A DNA stretch of 14,724 nucleotides from the NCBI GenBank assembly GCA_045605145.1, contig JAZUPH010000070.1:1-14724 (forward strand), read 5' to 3'. Shown one piece after another: positions 13,773 to 14,724 of the stretch (position 1 is its first letter; every line of letters begins with the position of its first letter). This stretch comes from CAMNAO01 sp045605145 (GTDB lineage Bacteria; Bacillota; Clostridia; Oscillospirales; Oscillospiraceae). A program made the position numbers and the translations under genes. The notes under the pieces were generated by a model. That model saw only the letters and a list, made by a program, of their open reading frames with translations. It was not told the DNA's origin and did no database searches.

Positions 13773-14465
13773 TTATTCCACCTTCAGCATCCGGTATCCG
13801 ATGCCGATATGGGTTTGGATATACTGGGTCTGAGCATCCTTTTCCAGCTTTTTACGCAAGGTTGCCATGTGCACACGCAAAGATGCCATATCACTTTCCC
13901 AGGCGCTGCCCCAGATCTTATTGGTCAAATAGGTGTGGGTCAGCACTTTGCCTGCATCCTTTGCCAGCAGACACAGAAGCTTATACTCTGTGGGTGTCAG
14001 CTTCAGCTCCTCACCATTTAGGGAAGCACAGCCAGCGGCATAATCCACCGTCAATTTACCGTTGTGGAACACAGCATCACCGGGCTTGCTCTCAATTGAT
14101 GCAATTCGGCGTTGAGCGACGCGAAGACGAGCCAGAAGTTCCGTAACTGAAAAAGGCTTTGTCAGGTAATCGTCAGCGCCCGCATCCAGTGCGGCGACCT
14201 TATCCCCATCCTCGCTCCGGGCAGAAATCACGATAATGGGCATCTGGGACCAGGAACGGATGCGTTTAATGATCTCCACACCGTCCAGATCCGGCAATCC
14301 CAGATCCAGAAACACAATATCCGGCTGCTGGGTGGTAGCTGCTGCAATGGCAGATTCACCGTTGGCTGCAGTTATGTAGGTATAGTTATTCGATTTTAAG
14401 GTGGTAGTGATCAGGTTGCGGACAGTTGAATCGTCCTCCACCACTAGGATCTTTGGATTATTCAT
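13773..14465 (-). CDS. kdpE: Response regulator, KdpE type
   Basis: 230 residues. Receiver domain: Asp11/Asp12, phosphoacceptor Asp54 within IVFLDLGLPDLDG, Ser81 in IVISAR and Lys103 in DDYLTKPF. The string LDLGLPDLDGVEIIKRIRSWS followed by ALDAGADDYLTKPF is the typical KdpE form. The C-terminal winged helix (about 135-230) has LKLTPTEYKLLCLL, TNKIWG, and HIGIGYRMLKVE. By homology it activates the kdp high-affinity potassium uptake genes when phosphorylated by KdpD; those genes are not in this window. I chose ATG 14465, with GGAGGTGG 7 nt upstream; a longer open frame to 14690 runs through the kinase gene and has no family support. The ATG overlaps the end of the kinase gene by 8 nt. Confidence 0.9.
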   Translation of the reverse strand: MNNPKILVVEDDSTVRNLITTTLKSNNYTYITAANGESAIAAATTQQPDIVFLDLGLPDLDGVEIIKRIRSWSQMPIIVISARSEDGDKVAALDAGADDYLTKPFSVTELLARLRVAQRRIASIESKPGDAVFHNGKLTVDYAAGCASLNGEELKLTPTEYKLLCLLAKDAGKVLTHTYLTNKIWGSAWESDMASLRVHMATLRKKLEKDAQTQYIQTHIGIGYRMLKVE

Positions 14466-14724
14466 GGACTTCCACCTCCCCGGATGGAATGGTAAATGTA
14501 AAGATCGTACCCACAGGCTGATTGTCGGATACAGTGATCTCGCCGCCGTGGGCAGTGATAATAGACTTACAAAGGCTGAGTCCCAGACCCAGGCTTCTGC
14601 GGCAGTCGGCAATGGGATTGCTGCCGCTGTAGAACATCCGGAATACCTTTTCCTTTTCGCTGTCCGGAATACCGGCACCGTTATCAGCAACGGAGATCTC
14701 GGTGTGTTGCGCGTTCTGCTTTGC
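14458..14724 (-). CDS. kdpD: Sensor kinase KdpD, C-terminal end only
   Basis: The last 88 residues of a histidine kinase, cut by the window edge. The ATPase domain shows G1 DNGAGIP (14-20), F-box VFRMFYSG (27-34) and G2 with SLGLGLSLCKSI (44-55), followed by AHGGEITV. DCRRSLGLGLSLCKSIITAHGG is characteristic of KdpD rather than of other kinases. It ends 8 nt inside the KdpE gene, so the pair is translationally coupled. The rest of the protein (Usp-like sensor, membrane helices, H-box) lies outside the window, so whether it is a full KdpD or a short form cannot be told. Confidence 0.85.
   Translation of the reverse strand, partial: AKQNAQHTEISVADNGAGIPDSEKEKVFRMFYSGSNPIADCRRSLGLGLSLCKSIITAHGGEITVSDNQPVGTIFTFTIPSGEVEVHE

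Noticed and set aside
14466..14690. N-terminal extension of KdpE
   Set aside because: Those codons are out of frame over the conserved end of the kinase gene and have no receiver-domain match.
1..14724. Insertion sequences, tRNA or rRNA genes
   Set aside because: No transposase frame, terminal inverted repeats, or cloverleaf-like sequence was recognised on either strand. The two gene remnants suggest rearrangement but no mobile element is visible.

Overview
The window looks like a piece of a chromosome from an anaerobic member of the Bacillota, class Clostridia, most likely a gut-type Oscillospirales/Ruminococcaceae relative. This rests on the kinds of protein seen (multidomain flavodoxin-rubredoxin oxidoreductase, fumarate-reductase-like flavoprotein with a dicluster ferredoxin, BcrA-type ABC exporters, KdpDE), on strong Gly/Ala-rich Shine-Dalgarno sites of the GGAGG type, and on intermediate base composition. 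The genus is inference and cannot be fixed from the sequence alone. Every gene I can support lies on the minus strand, so transcription runs from high to low coordinates.

In transcription order: (1) 14724-13773, the end of a KdpD-type sensor kinase overlapping a KdpE-type response regulator, closed by a terminator. (2) 13661-13176, a broken 5' fragment of a metallo-beta-lactamase/beta-CASP RNase gene, cut directly after its HAHIDH metal motif, followed by two terminator-like hairpins. (3) 13175-12137, three small genes: a protein of 11-residue repeats encoded by 33-bp tandem repeats, a two-helix membrane protein that starts at TTG, and an Ala/Lys/Glu-rich helical protein. A hairpin closes this set. 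(4) 12085-11795, a 3' remnant of a cardiolipin synthase gene carrying one HKD motif. (5) 11768-8336, a tandem duplicate of an ATPase plus permease ABC exporter (BcrAB/LanFE-like), closed by a strong terminator. (6) 8199-5196, an OmpR-type regulator, a sensor kinase with a short outer loop, an eight-helix membrane protein and a second copy of the two-helix membrane protein, all overlapping or nearly so. (7) 5056-4160, a LysR regulator ending inside a 46-bp perfect palindrome. (8) 4055-1, a tightly coupled redox operon: an AprA/FrdA-like flavoprotein, a 2[4Fe-4S] ferredoxin, and a protein made of a degenerate flavodiiron-type domain, flavodoxin, rubredoxin-like and NADH:rubredoxin-oxidoreductase domains that runs off the window.

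The most interesting system is the LysR plus three-gene redox operon. Its parts make a plausible soluble electron chain from NAD(P)H through FAD, rubredoxin iron, FMN and two Fe-S clusters to a substrate-reducing flavoenzyme whose substrate is unknown. The flavodiiron-type domain has lost the diiron ligands, so this is not an ordinary O2/NO reductase. Regions 3 to 6 read together as an envelope-stress and antimicrobial-peptide-response neighbourhood. The two-helix protein occurs once in the sensor-kinase operon and once in the small-gene operon, which ties the two together.
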